In this document: piece by piece, positions 44,901 through 53,400 of the stretch
Layout: each line of letters opens with the position of its first letter
Position numbering within the stretch: the first letter of the stretch is position 1
DNA from: G963676655 sp963676655
Lineage (GTDB): Bacteria > Verrucomicrobiota > Lentisphaeria > Victivallales > Victivallaceae
Assembly (NCBI GenBank): GCA_963676655.2
Contig: CAXXKX010000002.1
Coordinates: forward strand, 992,001-1,056,000
Direction of reading: 5' to 3'
Length of the DNA: 64,000 bases
Translations under genes and position numbers: made by a program
Notes under the pieces: generated by a model
What the model was told of the DNA's origin: nothing
Database searches by the model: none
The model's input: only the letters and a program-made list of their open reading frames with translations

Positions 44901-46053
44901 GGAAGAACGCTATCGCTTGTCGCAGAAAATGGAAGCGCTTGGACGTCTGGCCGGAGGCATCGCCCATGATTTTAATAACTTCCTGCAAACCATCCACGGT
45001 CACGCCGAAATGCTAAAGGACGCTCAACTTAAAAAGCCTTATGACACTGATGTCAATGAGATTATCAACGCTGCGGAACGCGGTGCTGCGTTGACCGCCC
45101 AACTCCTGATTTTCAGTCATACCGATTCAATGGATAAAAAACGGATCGAACTGAATGAGTTTATTTCTGACATGTTTAAAATTATTAAACGCCTGGTGAG
45201 ATCGGACATTGATTTCAAATTTACTCCGGACCAAGGTAAAGTTGTCATTCTTGGCTCTCCCGGAACGATTGGGCAGATTATTCTCAATTTGTGTATCAAC
45301 TCGAGTGACGCGGCCCCGGAGAAAGACGCTTTTATCAATATATTGGTATCCAAACGACACATATCAAGCAAAAATGATGTCGATTCGCCTGACGCTCGAA
45401 CCGGGGAATATGCGCTGCTGACGGTTTGTGATAACGGCAGCGGTATTTCCAGTTCAACCCAGACATCAATCTTCGATCCTTTCTTCACTACCAAAACTCC
45501 TGACGAGGGAACAGGAATGGGCCTGGCGACCGTCTATGCAATTGTCAAAAGTCATGGTGGGTTTATTGAACTGAAAAGCGAACCCGGCAATACCATTTTC
45601 AATATTTACATCCCGCTGTTCAGGCCTCATATTGAAACCATCGATACTTCAGCTTTATCCGCAACCCGTAAGGGACAAACAATTCTTCTGGCTGAAGACG
45701 ATCAGGCGATCAGAGCTATGGCTACCAGAATATTGATCCAGGCCGGTTACAAAGTATTGGAAGCTTCAAACGGACATGAGGCGGTTGAGATTTTTATGAA
45801 GAACCGTGACCATATTGACCTGATGATGTCGGATGTGGTTATGCCCGGGAAATCTGGAGAAGCCGCCTGTCGGGAAATCTTGCTTGAGAATCCCAATTTA
45901 CCGATAATCTATTGCAGCGGCTATTCAATGACCGAACTTGAGAAAGATTTTACTTTAAACAGAAGAAACAGGCTGCTCAGCAAGCCTTACGGTATCCACG
46001 ACTTACTGGTCGCGGTCCGTGACGTTTTGGGCCCGCCGGGAGAACACAATTAA
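41950..46053 (+). CDS. Hybrid sensor kinase with three periplasmic solute-binding-like domains
   Basis: 1367 aa from ATG 41950, which gives a proper signal peptide (FILKLLFVSLFLVSHSLYSH); the longer frame overlaps the upstream kinase. Three SBP_bac_3-like domains in tandem: about 35-260 (EPVRIGYIDFVPVFFRNNEG), 262-490 (YVKDISPYQYADSNDNPAGF) and 490-690 (WTIGVPLGQPPMSFATRDGS). Then a helix (about 690-712), two PAS domains, HisKA (GGIAHDFNNFLQTI), HATPase_c (DNGSGIS ... GTGMGLATVYAI) and a C-terminal receiver (LLAEDDQAIRAM, DLMMSDVVMPGKSGE). It resembles BvgS/EvgS sensors but with a third binding domain. No DNA-binding output. Confidence 0.93.
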   Translation: MRTKLFILKLLFVSLFLVSHSLYSHIPSKSKEIEPVRIGYIDFVPVFFRNNEGDADGSFIYILRLWSHSSGIPIKLIYFDEWKNAVAALENGSIDLLPGVYKTPEREKKYIFSTPFASFREDLFIRKELSRTGINTAVFGVIQDTYRERWLRQDYPLATFKLCKNPQTLVSEFAKNNIQVFAMNQNSGVRYLSQIGMSLNQQYRIQPYRTLDSCAVAMPKNADIIEKLNEGLKKIGTQKLDSILRAWRVDKNQHDQVFSRPVRIIYVKDISPYQYADSNDNPAGFCPEFWRRFAFENNIEVEFIGADNWGKSLEMLYSGEGDLHCGMFYSKERSKLLVFTKPYLTTKLALYIDDSISGINRLSDISGFVVGCTKGSFAATTLIRNKIMTKQFNNSQEMLDDFYSGKTKAVLMLDEFPDSIDLPNKNKDFYKVILPNQFSWHGAALASNKKLIEQINKLMGFIQQPTAKQIKVWTIGVPLGQPPMSFATRDGSVLGAVPEFWREMAEKKKYKVKFVIGNWLQLRQWLKDGRIDFIGLSPGSYTEAAWLRSIPFGIVCSQQLYSATGKTPLPREKFGVLLPSSISAALQYPTLRLQAYNSEKQMISDYKKGDISGFFIDDKLKSKIEAYYILGKPLTPVPDTAFKNNYVLLYPSSRGLPISVREIMVSPEDIETFKTIANKWLVEGSLPWKQIISSAFIALIFLALLIIWILQLKREIRRRVTITAELRERESELRVQQEQFHMVEHAASMGTWQIDLQKRICYFNETAQDLLGLPYNRHELRFDDEFITNVHPDDQAGILFNIVNNLSAPLLKNTFRYIKGNKEMVWIHSFGRITKYDQNGTPLVLTGFFQDISARINAEKESEQQHILIDSLFKNIPFGLACSDPENNFKLTFWNPVMETLTGIKAKKAVGHDLKELLPNNYEIFNREVSLVLTQRSKVENIREVTIDGKHLSIRFYLFPIFDHNGKMKLIVTMLEDVTEKVSMEERYRLSQKMEALGRLAGGIAHDFNNFLQTIHGHAEMLKDAQLKKPYDTDVNEIINAAERGAALTAQLLIFSHTDSMDKKRIELNEFISDMFKIIKRLVRSDIDFKFTPDQGKVVILGSPGTIGQIILNLCINSSDAAPEKDAFINILVSKRHISSKNDVDSPDARTGEYALLTVCDNGSGISSSTQTSIFDPFFTTKTPDEGTGMGLATVYAIVKSHGGFIELKSEPGNTIFNIYIPLFRPHIETIDTSALSATRKGQTILLAEDDQAIRAMATRILIQAGYKVLEASNGHEAVEIFMKNRDHIDLMMSDVVMPGKSGEAACREILLENPNLPIIYCSGYSMTELEKDFTLNRRNRLLSKPYGIHDLLVAVRDVLGPPGEHN

Positions 46054-46751
46054 TGAAACAAGGCAATTTATATATGGTAACAACGCCGATCGGCAACCTT
46101 GAGGACATAACTCTGCGTGCCTTGCGGACCCTCAAAGAGGCTGATATTATCGCGGCTGAAGATACCCGCCACACGAGAAAGCTTTTATCGCATTTTGAAA
46201 TTAATACCCCGATGACCAGCCTTCACGCCCATAACGAACACCGCAAAGTTGAATCGCTGATCGAAATGATTCTGGGAGGTTCCAACATTGCCTCGGTTTC
46301 AGACGCCGGGACGCCATGTATTGCCGACCCCGGTTTTCTGATCGTCAGGGAGGCTTTGAAAGCGGGAATAGAACCGGTGGTCATACCGGGAGTATCAGCG
46401 TTGACGTTTGCTGTGGTCGCGGCCGGACTGCCTTGCGACAGTTTTACCTTTTACGGTTTTATGCCGGTAAAGTCGGGCAGAAAATTGTCCACAGTTCAAA
46501 AAATGGGCGAGGAAGAGCGTTCAGTCTTTTTTTACGAGTCCCCGCACCGGGTATCAAAAACGCTCAAGTTGATTGCGGAAACTCTGTCGCCGGACATGCC
46601 GACTGCAATTGTCAGGGAAGCGACAAAAATACATGAAGAAACGATTCGCGGAACCGCCGGCGAATTGGCCGAGAAATATTCTGATCACAAATGGAAGGGC
46701 GAGTGTGTTATGGCCATTTCGCCGCAGATGCTAAATAAACCTGAAAAATAA
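46053..46751 (+). CDS. rsmI: 16S rRNA (cytidine(1402)-2'-O)-methyltransferase
   Basis: 232 aa. LYMVTTPIGNLEDITLRALR, IIAAEDTRHTRKLLSHF, ASVSDAGTPCIADPGFLIV and VIPGVSALTFAVVAAGLPCD are the diagnostic RsmI blocks. The ATG overlaps the stop of the hybrid kinase in TAATG, an odd pairing that suggests translational coupling. Lacks the C-terminal extension of longer members, otherwise full length. Confidence 0.96.
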   Translation: MKQGNLYMVTTPIGNLEDITLRALRTLKEADIIAAEDTRHTRKLLSHFEINTPMTSLHAHNEHRKVESLIEMILGGSNIASVSDAGTPCIADPGFLIVREALKAGIEPVVIPGVSALTFAVVAAGLPCDSFTFYGFMPVKSGRKLSTVQKMGEEERSVFFYESPHRVSKTLKLIAETLSPDMPTAIVREATKIHEETIRGTAGELAEKYSDHKWKGECVMAISPQMLNKPEK

Positions 46752-46761
46752 GAGGGGAAAA

Positions 46762-47859
46762 ATGAAAGAAGAAGATATTCTGCACTATCAATGCACGTCC
46801 TGTGGCAGCGGCATGGAATTTGCTCCCGGGCAACATTCTCTGAAATGTCCAAACTGTGGAACAATGAATGAATTGCCGACTGCGAATGGCCGCGCGGATG
46901 AATATGATTTTGAGCACGCCATGCAGCTTCTTGATGAAAAAGCTATTTCAGACGAAGAAACTATTGTCTGCGTAAACTGTAAATGCTGCGGGGCGGAAAT
47001 TGAATTTCCGGAAAACATTGTAGGCGGACTTTGTCCATACTGCGGAACCGCTATTGTCGCGGACCAGCATAATCGAAAAGCCATAAAACCTCATTATGTT
47101 CTGCCCTTTAATATCAGCAGTGAAGACGCCAGTATTAATTTTTCCAAATGGCTGCACAGTCTCTGGTTTGCCCCGAATGCATTAAAGCATCAGGCTGTCA
47201 AGAGTAAACTCTCCGGCGTCTATTTGCCTTTCTGGACGTATGATTGTGAAACTTACAGTGATTATTCAGGGCAACGCGGCGACTATTATTATGTCACCGA
47301 AACCTATACAACGACCGAAAACGGCAAAACCGTGACTAAAACCCGGCAAAAGCGGAAAACCCGCTGGACCTACGTTTGCGGCCACGTCCACAACCAGTTT
47401 GACGATATTCTGATTCCCGCCTCGCATTCCATGCCGGAGCATATTTTGGAAAAACTGGAACCCTGGAATCTGCACAAACTGGTCGATTACGACCGGCGAT
47501 TCTTAACCGGGTTTTCCGTTGAAACCTACGCTGTTAATCTGCGTGACGGTTTTATTTGCGCCAAAGAAAAGACCGAAGAGCCGATTCGTTCCACCGTCAG
47601 ACGCGATATCGGCGGAGATGAGCAGAGGATACATGTCATAAACACCGCTTATGAAGATATTGCTTTCAAACATATCCTGCTGCCGACCTGGCTGAGTTCA
47701 TATAAATTCAAAAATAAGAGTTATTGTTTCGCGGTCAACGCCGAAACCGGCGAAGTCCAGGGCGAACGTCCCTGGAGCTGGATCAAGATAACCATTGCGA
47801 TCCTCGTTCTTGCGGCGATAATTGCTGGAATTATCATATATTTCCAGCATCAGGGATGA
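46762..47859 (+). CDS. Zinc-ribbon protein with C-terminal transmembrane helix
   Basis: 365 aa. Two zinc ribbons: YQCTSCGSGMEF with LKCPNCGTMNE, and CKCCGAEIEFPEN with GGLCPYCGTAIV. A long beta-rich middle (LPFWTYDCETYSDYSGQRGD) and a C-terminal helix ITIAILVLAAIIAGIIIYF follow. This layout matches TFIIB-type zinc-ribbon proteins of many bacteria, often encoded next to SPFH-domain proteins, though none is here. AGGGG ribosome site. Function unknown; probably membrane stress or envelope related in other species, which is not shown here. Confidence 0.75.
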   Translation: MKEEDILHYQCTSCGSGMEFAPGQHSLKCPNCGTMNELPTANGRADEYDFEHAMQLLDEKAISDEETIVCVNCKCCGAEIEFPENIVGGLCPYCGTAIVADQHNRKAIKPHYVLPFNISSEDASINFSKWLHSLWFAPNALKHQAVKSKLSGVYLPFWTYDCETYSDYSGQRGDYYYVTETYTTTENGKTVTKTRQKRKTRWTYVCGHVHNQFDDILIPASHSMPEHILEKLEPWNLHKLVDYDRRFLTGFSVETYAVNLRDGFICAKEKTEEPIRSTVRRDIGGDEQRIHVINTAYEDIAFKHILLPTWLSSYKFKNKSYCFAVNAETGEVQGERPWSWIKITIAILVLAAIIAGIIIYFQHQG

Positions 47860-47867
47860 TTTGATCT

Positions 47868-48074
47868 ATGGTGGCGGCGGGGATACTGGCAGGGCTTGGC
47901 CTTATATTGATTTGGAAGGGCGTAACCAATGATGTTCTCAGAACGCGGATGGGTGACGCGATCATTCCGCGTTGGGCATATATTTTAGGTGGAATCGTTA
48001 TGCTCTCATTTACGGTAATGCTTTTTGTCGTTCACAGTGAAGCCGGAAGAGCCTGGCTCGGGCTTTCAACTTAA
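47868..48074 (+). CDS. Small two-helix membrane protein, unknown
   Basis: 68 aa, helices at about 2-17 and 33-55 linked by a short polar loop (KGVTNDVLRTRMGDAIIPRW). Starts 8 bases after the zinc-ribbon gene, so a likely partner in the same transcript. No family recognised. Confidence 0.65.
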   Translation: MVAAGILAGLGLILIWKGVTNDVLRTRMGDAIIPRWAYILGGIVMLSFTVMLFVVHSEAGRAWLGLST

Positions 48075-48105
48075 TAAATTATCAGTATAAGATATCGGGA
48101 GGAAC

Positions 48106-49401
48106 ATGCAGGCACAGGTTGTTTTCAAAGGAGAAAATGGATCTATTATCTCAGCGACTCTTCAGCTGAAACAAATGGGACCGAAACATTATATGCTGCT
48201 AGACCCTGCCAGGGACTTACGGACTTTAACCCCGCATAATCTGGATTTGCAATACAAAAGCTTGATAGTTGCTGAAGAATCGAGTGATGGTTCACTGGCA
48301 TTTATCAAGAAGACCGACCTGTCTGAACTTGATCAAATCAATGCATCAAAATATAATCTTACTCCTTTAAAGATCTTCTGCTGTATTTGCAGTGTATTTT
48401 TTATCATAAGTATTATCGCTCATTTCTCCACATATTCCCCAAATTATTCAAGTCCGGGCGAATATCTTTTGCTGGGATTGCAAATTGCGGTTATTTCGTT
48501 GTTCATTATTTCCGTATTTTATGTATTGAATGTCAAAGAAAAAAAATGTTTTGACACTGTTTCCCGTCATGCCCCTAAATGGTTATTAGTTCCGGCTGTT
48601 GGATTGTGTATTTATGCTTTAGTCAACCTTGGTGCCTGCTGTGAATTTATGAAAGATGCTCCGGCAAACAAAGATGACAACAAAAAAAGTTCTCTGCAGA
48701 AAAGTAATTTATATATATGGGAGTCGCCTTATTTGTTGTTTGCCCGTCTGGCGACCGGACATTTGCCGGCGTTTTCCGCCTTTACCCTGGTCTTTTTTTG
48801 CGGCGTTCTGGAAGTTAAGAGACGAAAAATCAAACATCAGGATATGATCCCTGAAAAACAGGAAAAAATCCCGCCAAAATCTGCTGCAAAAAGCCTTCCG
48901 CCACCATTGCCGGTGGCTAGGAAGTGGGGTCTGGCGGCTCTGGCTTGTTATATTGTCGCGGTAATTATTATTGTTTCGGGTGAGCCGATCCTAAATCTCC
49001 TGATCAGTCCGTTCATCATCTACAACGGTTACAAGCTGTTGGTCAGAATGTGGAAGCGCAGCAGAGACAACGGAGATGAATCATCAGAGACGCTGGCCGG
49101 ATGTCTTGTCCTCCCCCCGAATTTTTTCTTGTCAGTATATATGGTCAGAACGGTTCTGACTACTTTATATATTGCATGCCATGCGGGGATTTATTCCGCT
49201 TTCACTCGGCATGTAACCTATATTGGCTCGAGACATGGGATTGACAAATTATCAAATGGGGATTCTGTTGCTGTATGGTTTGAAACCTTTACCCTTATTC
49301 CGTTATCATTTGCGTTGCTTCCATTTTTGATTTTCGGCCTTACTGAATTAATGCATATTTTCGGGAAAAGCACCACTCTGTATCGAAAACAACATTTTTG
49401 A
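48106..49401 (+). CDS. Polytopic membrane protein, unknown function
   Basis: 431 aa. An N-terminal soluble beta domain (about 1-85) begins MQAQVVFKGENGSIISATLQ; it is followed by roughly seven helices, a proline-rich linker (SLPPPLPVA) and further helices ending near residue 420. Sits 31 bp after the small membrane protein and may form one unit with it and the zinc-ribbon gene. A GGAGG ribosome site precedes ATG. No family recognised. Confidence 0.7.
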   Translation: MQAQVVFKGENGSIISATLQLKQMGPKHYMLLDPARDLRTLTPHNLDLQYKSLIVAEESSDGSLAFIKKTDLSELDQINASKYNLTPLKIFCCICSVFFIISIIAHFSTYSPNYSSPGEYLLLGLQIAVISLFIISVFYVLNVKEKKCFDTVSRHAPKWLLVPAVGLCIYALVNLGACCEFMKDAPANKDDNKKSSLQKSNLYIWESPYLLFARLATGHLPAFSAFTLVFFCGVLEVKRRKIKHQDMIPEKQEKIPPKSAAKSLPPPLPVARKWGLAALACYIVAVIIIVSGEPILNLLISPFIIYNGYKLLVRMWKRSRDNGDESSETLAGCLVLPPNFFLSVYMVRTVLTTLYIACHAGIYSAFTRHVTYIGSRHGIDKLSNGDSVAVWFETFTLIPLSFALLPFLIFGLTELMHIFGKSTTLYRKQHF

Positions 49402-49443
49402 TTTGTGAATAAATACTTGATAATCAAATTTTAATAAAATATA

Positions 49444-49468
49444 TATAATCAAATTGTCTGACAATTTG
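49444..49468 (+). repeat. Dispersed intergenic dyad motif, copy C, with perfect palindrome
   Basis: Core TATAATCAAATTGTCTGA (49444-49461) overlaps the perfect palindrome CAAATTGTCTGACAATTTG (49450-49468). It lies 55 bases before the RAYT start. Confidence 0.65.
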
Positions 49469-49523
49469 AAAAACCTGTTTTCAGCGTATATATTATCTTC
49501 AAACCAACAAATAGGAGGACAAA

Positions 49524-50498
49524 ATGGAAGCGCGCATGAAAGTTAAAGGCGAAGGCTGCTACTATCACCTTTATAACCGCATCGGCTGCATCAAAGGCGA
49601 ACATCCTTTTTCCAACTCGGACAAGGAATACGGCTTCAAACTGCTTCGATATCTCTGTGATTACTTCTTGATCGAGGTGATTTCCGTCGCTTGGATGGGG
49701 AATCATTTTCATCTGGTGGTCTACGCTCCGGGGCCGGATGAATTGCCTCCGCTCGAGGTCATTGTTAAACGACACAACGCCTATTACAAATCAATGAAAA
49801 AAATCTTCAAATTCGGACCAAGAATCCCGGTCATCAGCATCGATAATAAGGACCAATGTCAGGAAATAGCGCTCAAAATGATCGATATCAGTCGGTTTAT
49901 GTCGGCCTATCAACGACAATTTACCTGCGTCTACAATGAAACCCGCAACCGGACCGGACAACTCTGGGGCGGCCGGTTCAAAAGCGTGATTCTCGAACGC
50001 ATAAACGCCCTGGCTGCCTGCGTCACTTACGTCGAACTTAACCCGGTCCGAGCTGGCTTGAAAAATGATCCGGCGGATTATAATTTCACCACATGGGGGC
50101 GCTATTGCAGAAGCGGCAAACACATGTTTTTTAATAATTTCGTCAAACACATCAAGCCCAATATCACCACCGGCGATACCTCGCAATGGACTGATACCGA
50201 ACTATTTGCGTTCTTCCGTGGCGAACTGGCGCGAATCATTGCAGCGGAAAGCGGCGCGTCGAGTGAAGAAATCTATGCTGCACGCGACAAAGCCCGACAA
50301 AAAGAATCAATGCATGTGCGTTTTCTGCGCCGCACCCGGCACTTTACCGAAGGCGCAATTTTAGGTTCAAAACTATTCATACGCCAAACCGGAAGCCTGT
50401 TTGATGATCCGGAACGAATCCAGAAAAAACACCTCTCCCGAGGCTCCAGCCCATCCGGAGTAATGTATTGTTTCCGAATGCTGAAAATTAAAAATTAA
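49524..50498 (+). CDS. REP-associated tyrosine transposase (RAYT, Y1 HUH family)
   Basis: 324 aa. The HUH motif is GNHFHLVVYAP (His61, His63); the nucleophile Tyr is in the helix SRFMSAYQRQFTCVYN; GQLWGGRFKSVIL and YVELNPVRAGL are the signature blocks of TnpA_REP proteins. A strong AGGAGGA ribosome site precedes ATG. RAYTs move or process short palindromic REP sequences. Single copy here without IS200-type ends. Its stop codon overlaps the stop of the convergent PL26-like gene. Possible substrates are copy C of the dyad motif just upstream and the hairpin array at 62.1 kb. Confidence 0.9.
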   Translation: MEARMKVKGEGCYYHLYNRIGCIKGEHPFSNSDKEYGFKLLRYLCDYFLIEVISVAWMGNHFHLVVYAPGPDELPPLEVIVKRHNAYYKSMKKIFKFGPRIPVISIDNKDQCQEIALKMIDISRFMSAYQRQFTCVYNETRNRTGQLWGGRFKSVILERINALAACVTYVELNPVRAGLKNDPADYNFTTWGRYCRSGKHMFFNNFVKHIKPNITTGDTSQWTDTELFAFFRGELARIIAAESGASSEEIYAARDKARQKESMHVRFLRRTRHFTEGAILGSKLFIRQTGSLFDDPERIQKKHLSRGSSPSGVMYCFRMLKIKN

Positions 50499-53400
50499 TC
50501 GGTTTTATAAGCTTTTTCTTTATTTAAAGTAAGGTAAGGAGGAATGCCTCGTACCTGCAAACCGGCATCACCGGCGGCCCACATGATAAGCTGCCAGACT
50601 TTTCCATCTTGCCCGCTTGGGACTTTGACGTTCAACTGTCTTGAGGCTGAATCTTTATTGGCAATTCCGGTGGCCCATGGCAGCAGACACTTGCCGGAAT
50701 TAACACTTTCAGCAAGTCCGCCAATTTTGCCGTCAGGCTGGAGCAGCAGCATTCCGTAAGGTCCGGTGTGAACACCTTGCATCCTGATCGAGAATGACTT
50801 TGTTCCTTTCGGAACAGTCAAGTAGACTTTTGCGGAGCCGGCCCTGCCAAGGGTCGTACCCGGTTGCAGATTTAACATTATTTTGACGTCATACCCTGAA
50901 ATATTACATATTCCACGCATATCATCATGGAAAATTACCTTAAAAATACTTCCTTTTTTTCCTGTCAGTGTGACTTTACGGGAAAATTCACTGTCAGGCT
51001 TGTATTGATGGAAAAATACTTTATTTCCTTTGCTGTCAAAAATAGTTACGTTGCAGAACTGCCAGCCTTTAGGTCTGGAACCGTGTTTCTCTCTTGATAA
51101 GGTGATTACCGGGTCGGTTTTATTTAATTTTACGTAGAAGACTTTATCGTCCGGGCCGCGAACATTGAATTGTTTTTTGTCGGGAACTCTTGCTCGAAGC
51201 ATCGCGATACTTTCAGGTGAAACTATTGAGCCGGCATTTTGACGGTCGTATTTTTGATAGTAGGCATTCAAGTTGTGCATAATGCTGTCAGAGTAAATTG
51301 TTGTCTGAGCCATGCTTTTCCCAACTGCACCGTGCCCACCCATGATGCGGCCGGACATGGCACTTTTAGCAATGTCTGCATACTTTTTCCTGCCGGTAAT
51401 TTGGGCCGCGTATGCAATGCTGTCGATTATGAGCATATTCAGACTGGAACCAATCGGCCCTACCGGAGTTCCGTCCTTCAACGCTGAATAAGGCCAGCCC
51501 ATGTTTTTGGCATCATAGCATTTGCATACCCAATCAACTCCGGCCAAAAACGCCTTCTCGGCTTTAGGATCGCCGGTGACTTCGTGATAATCCTTCAGGC
51601 TGGAAAGCAGGATGCCCAACAAAAATATATTGTTGCCGTAAAGATCCTTTTTCCCTCTGGCATGGTCCAGCGGAAGACGATGCGGCCAGGCTCCGTTTTC
51701 TTTTTGCTCTTTGAACGCGACAAGTGCGATCTTTTTGGCGGCTTCGAGGTATAACGGATCATGGGTAAGTTTGTAAAGGTTGAGGATAGCCTTCAATGAC
51801 CATCCTGCACTGCGTTCATGAGTTCCAAGACGCTTGAAAGACGGGGCCATTGCCCAGACGATGTGCTCTCCCAGTTCATAAGCGGATTGCATTGCGGTAG
51901 GATCGCCGGCAAGCATCCAGGCGTCAAGCATGCCGTTGCACCAGGTATGCCCGTTCTGGGCTGAAGTATGAGTATCATACGGATGGGTCCAAGTGGCGTG
52001 TTTCGGGCGTTGACTCCAGATGCCGGTGTGGCCTATCGAGTGCTGATGATTAGCCCCGACGAAATACGGGTCCGGATAGGCGTGAACGATATCGACATCG
52101 GCCTGATGTCTTGCGGCATTAAGGGCTAAACGGTAATAAGCACGTTGGCCGGTTCTGACAAAAGAAGAGAACATGCCATGCGCCAGGTCGTATTCGTTAT
52201 TGCCCCAGTTACGATTGCGTTCTCCATACCAGTCGCCGTAATTGAAGTAGCCGTATTCGCGTTGACGCATTTTCAGGCTCATGTGGGTGTTGAAGAAACG
52301 TTCGACAAAGCTGTCCCAGGCAGAAAATTGTTTGCCTTGCGGAACTGTCGCGTATGGGAATGCTTTGGTGTAAGCGTACCAGGCGGCCGGAATTACCGCG
52401 ATGACCGGCAGGTCAAGATCAGCCTGCAGTGTTTTCGCCGGGGTTTTACCACTGAAATCAAACCTCAATCTTTCAGTAAACGACATGCCCCATTTAAAAC
52501 GGTATTTGCCCTCGCAAAATGGGAACATCAAATAAAACGGCAGATTTTTTCCAAAGTCACGGTTGGGCTGTTCCGGAAGAATTTCCAGGACAATGTCCTC
52601 ATTTTTGACTTGATATGCTTTGGGAAAGCGTCGCCAGAAATCACGCCAGGCCATGGTTATATTGCCATTTGCACGATCAATCGCAAGCGAGCCGTCAATC
52701 TGTTGTTTGACTTTTTTGCCGGCAACCATAGCGTATTGATCGTCCATCTGAAAAGCCCGCCAGGATTTTGTCTGATTATTGTCCTGTACTTTTGAGGCAT
52801 CAGCTGTAAAAGGCAGGGTCAAGCTGGTTATATCGGTGAATTCAGTATTCAGGTAGTCGTTTATATGGGAGAGAGTCAGGTCGATAACCGGGGAATTTTG
52901 GCGGAATTTAAGTCTGGCAATATATTTCATGTATTTTCTTTTTTTCGCGTCGCGATAGCTGCCGCTGAGTTTTACAACCAGGTATTCCGGGCCGGATTCC
53001 TCCAATGATATTGCCGGTTTGCTTTCAGCACTGGTGAATTTATTCCCATTTTCGTCAATTAAAATAAGTCCGTCCGGCTGAAATCCGCCGACAAGCTTGT
53101 TTTTATACCAGACTTTGTTTAATAGTTTATTGCCGATTCGGGCTTTTAATACTCCGGTGTTCACTACGGCGCTGTCACCGTTATTGGTGAATGTGAGTTT
53201 GCTTGATTTTAATTCTGACTTGATGTTCCGCCCGAATAGAACTTTATATATCGCTTTTTCTTTGCTTTTCAGGATGGCGGGAAACTGTATTAAGACCCAT
53301 TTTAGGCTTTTATCCGGCCAGAACGCAGTCGCTGTAAATTGCGCATTTACGGTTTTGCCGGTTGGATCGAATACCTGGAAATGTCTGGTATTGAAGATCG

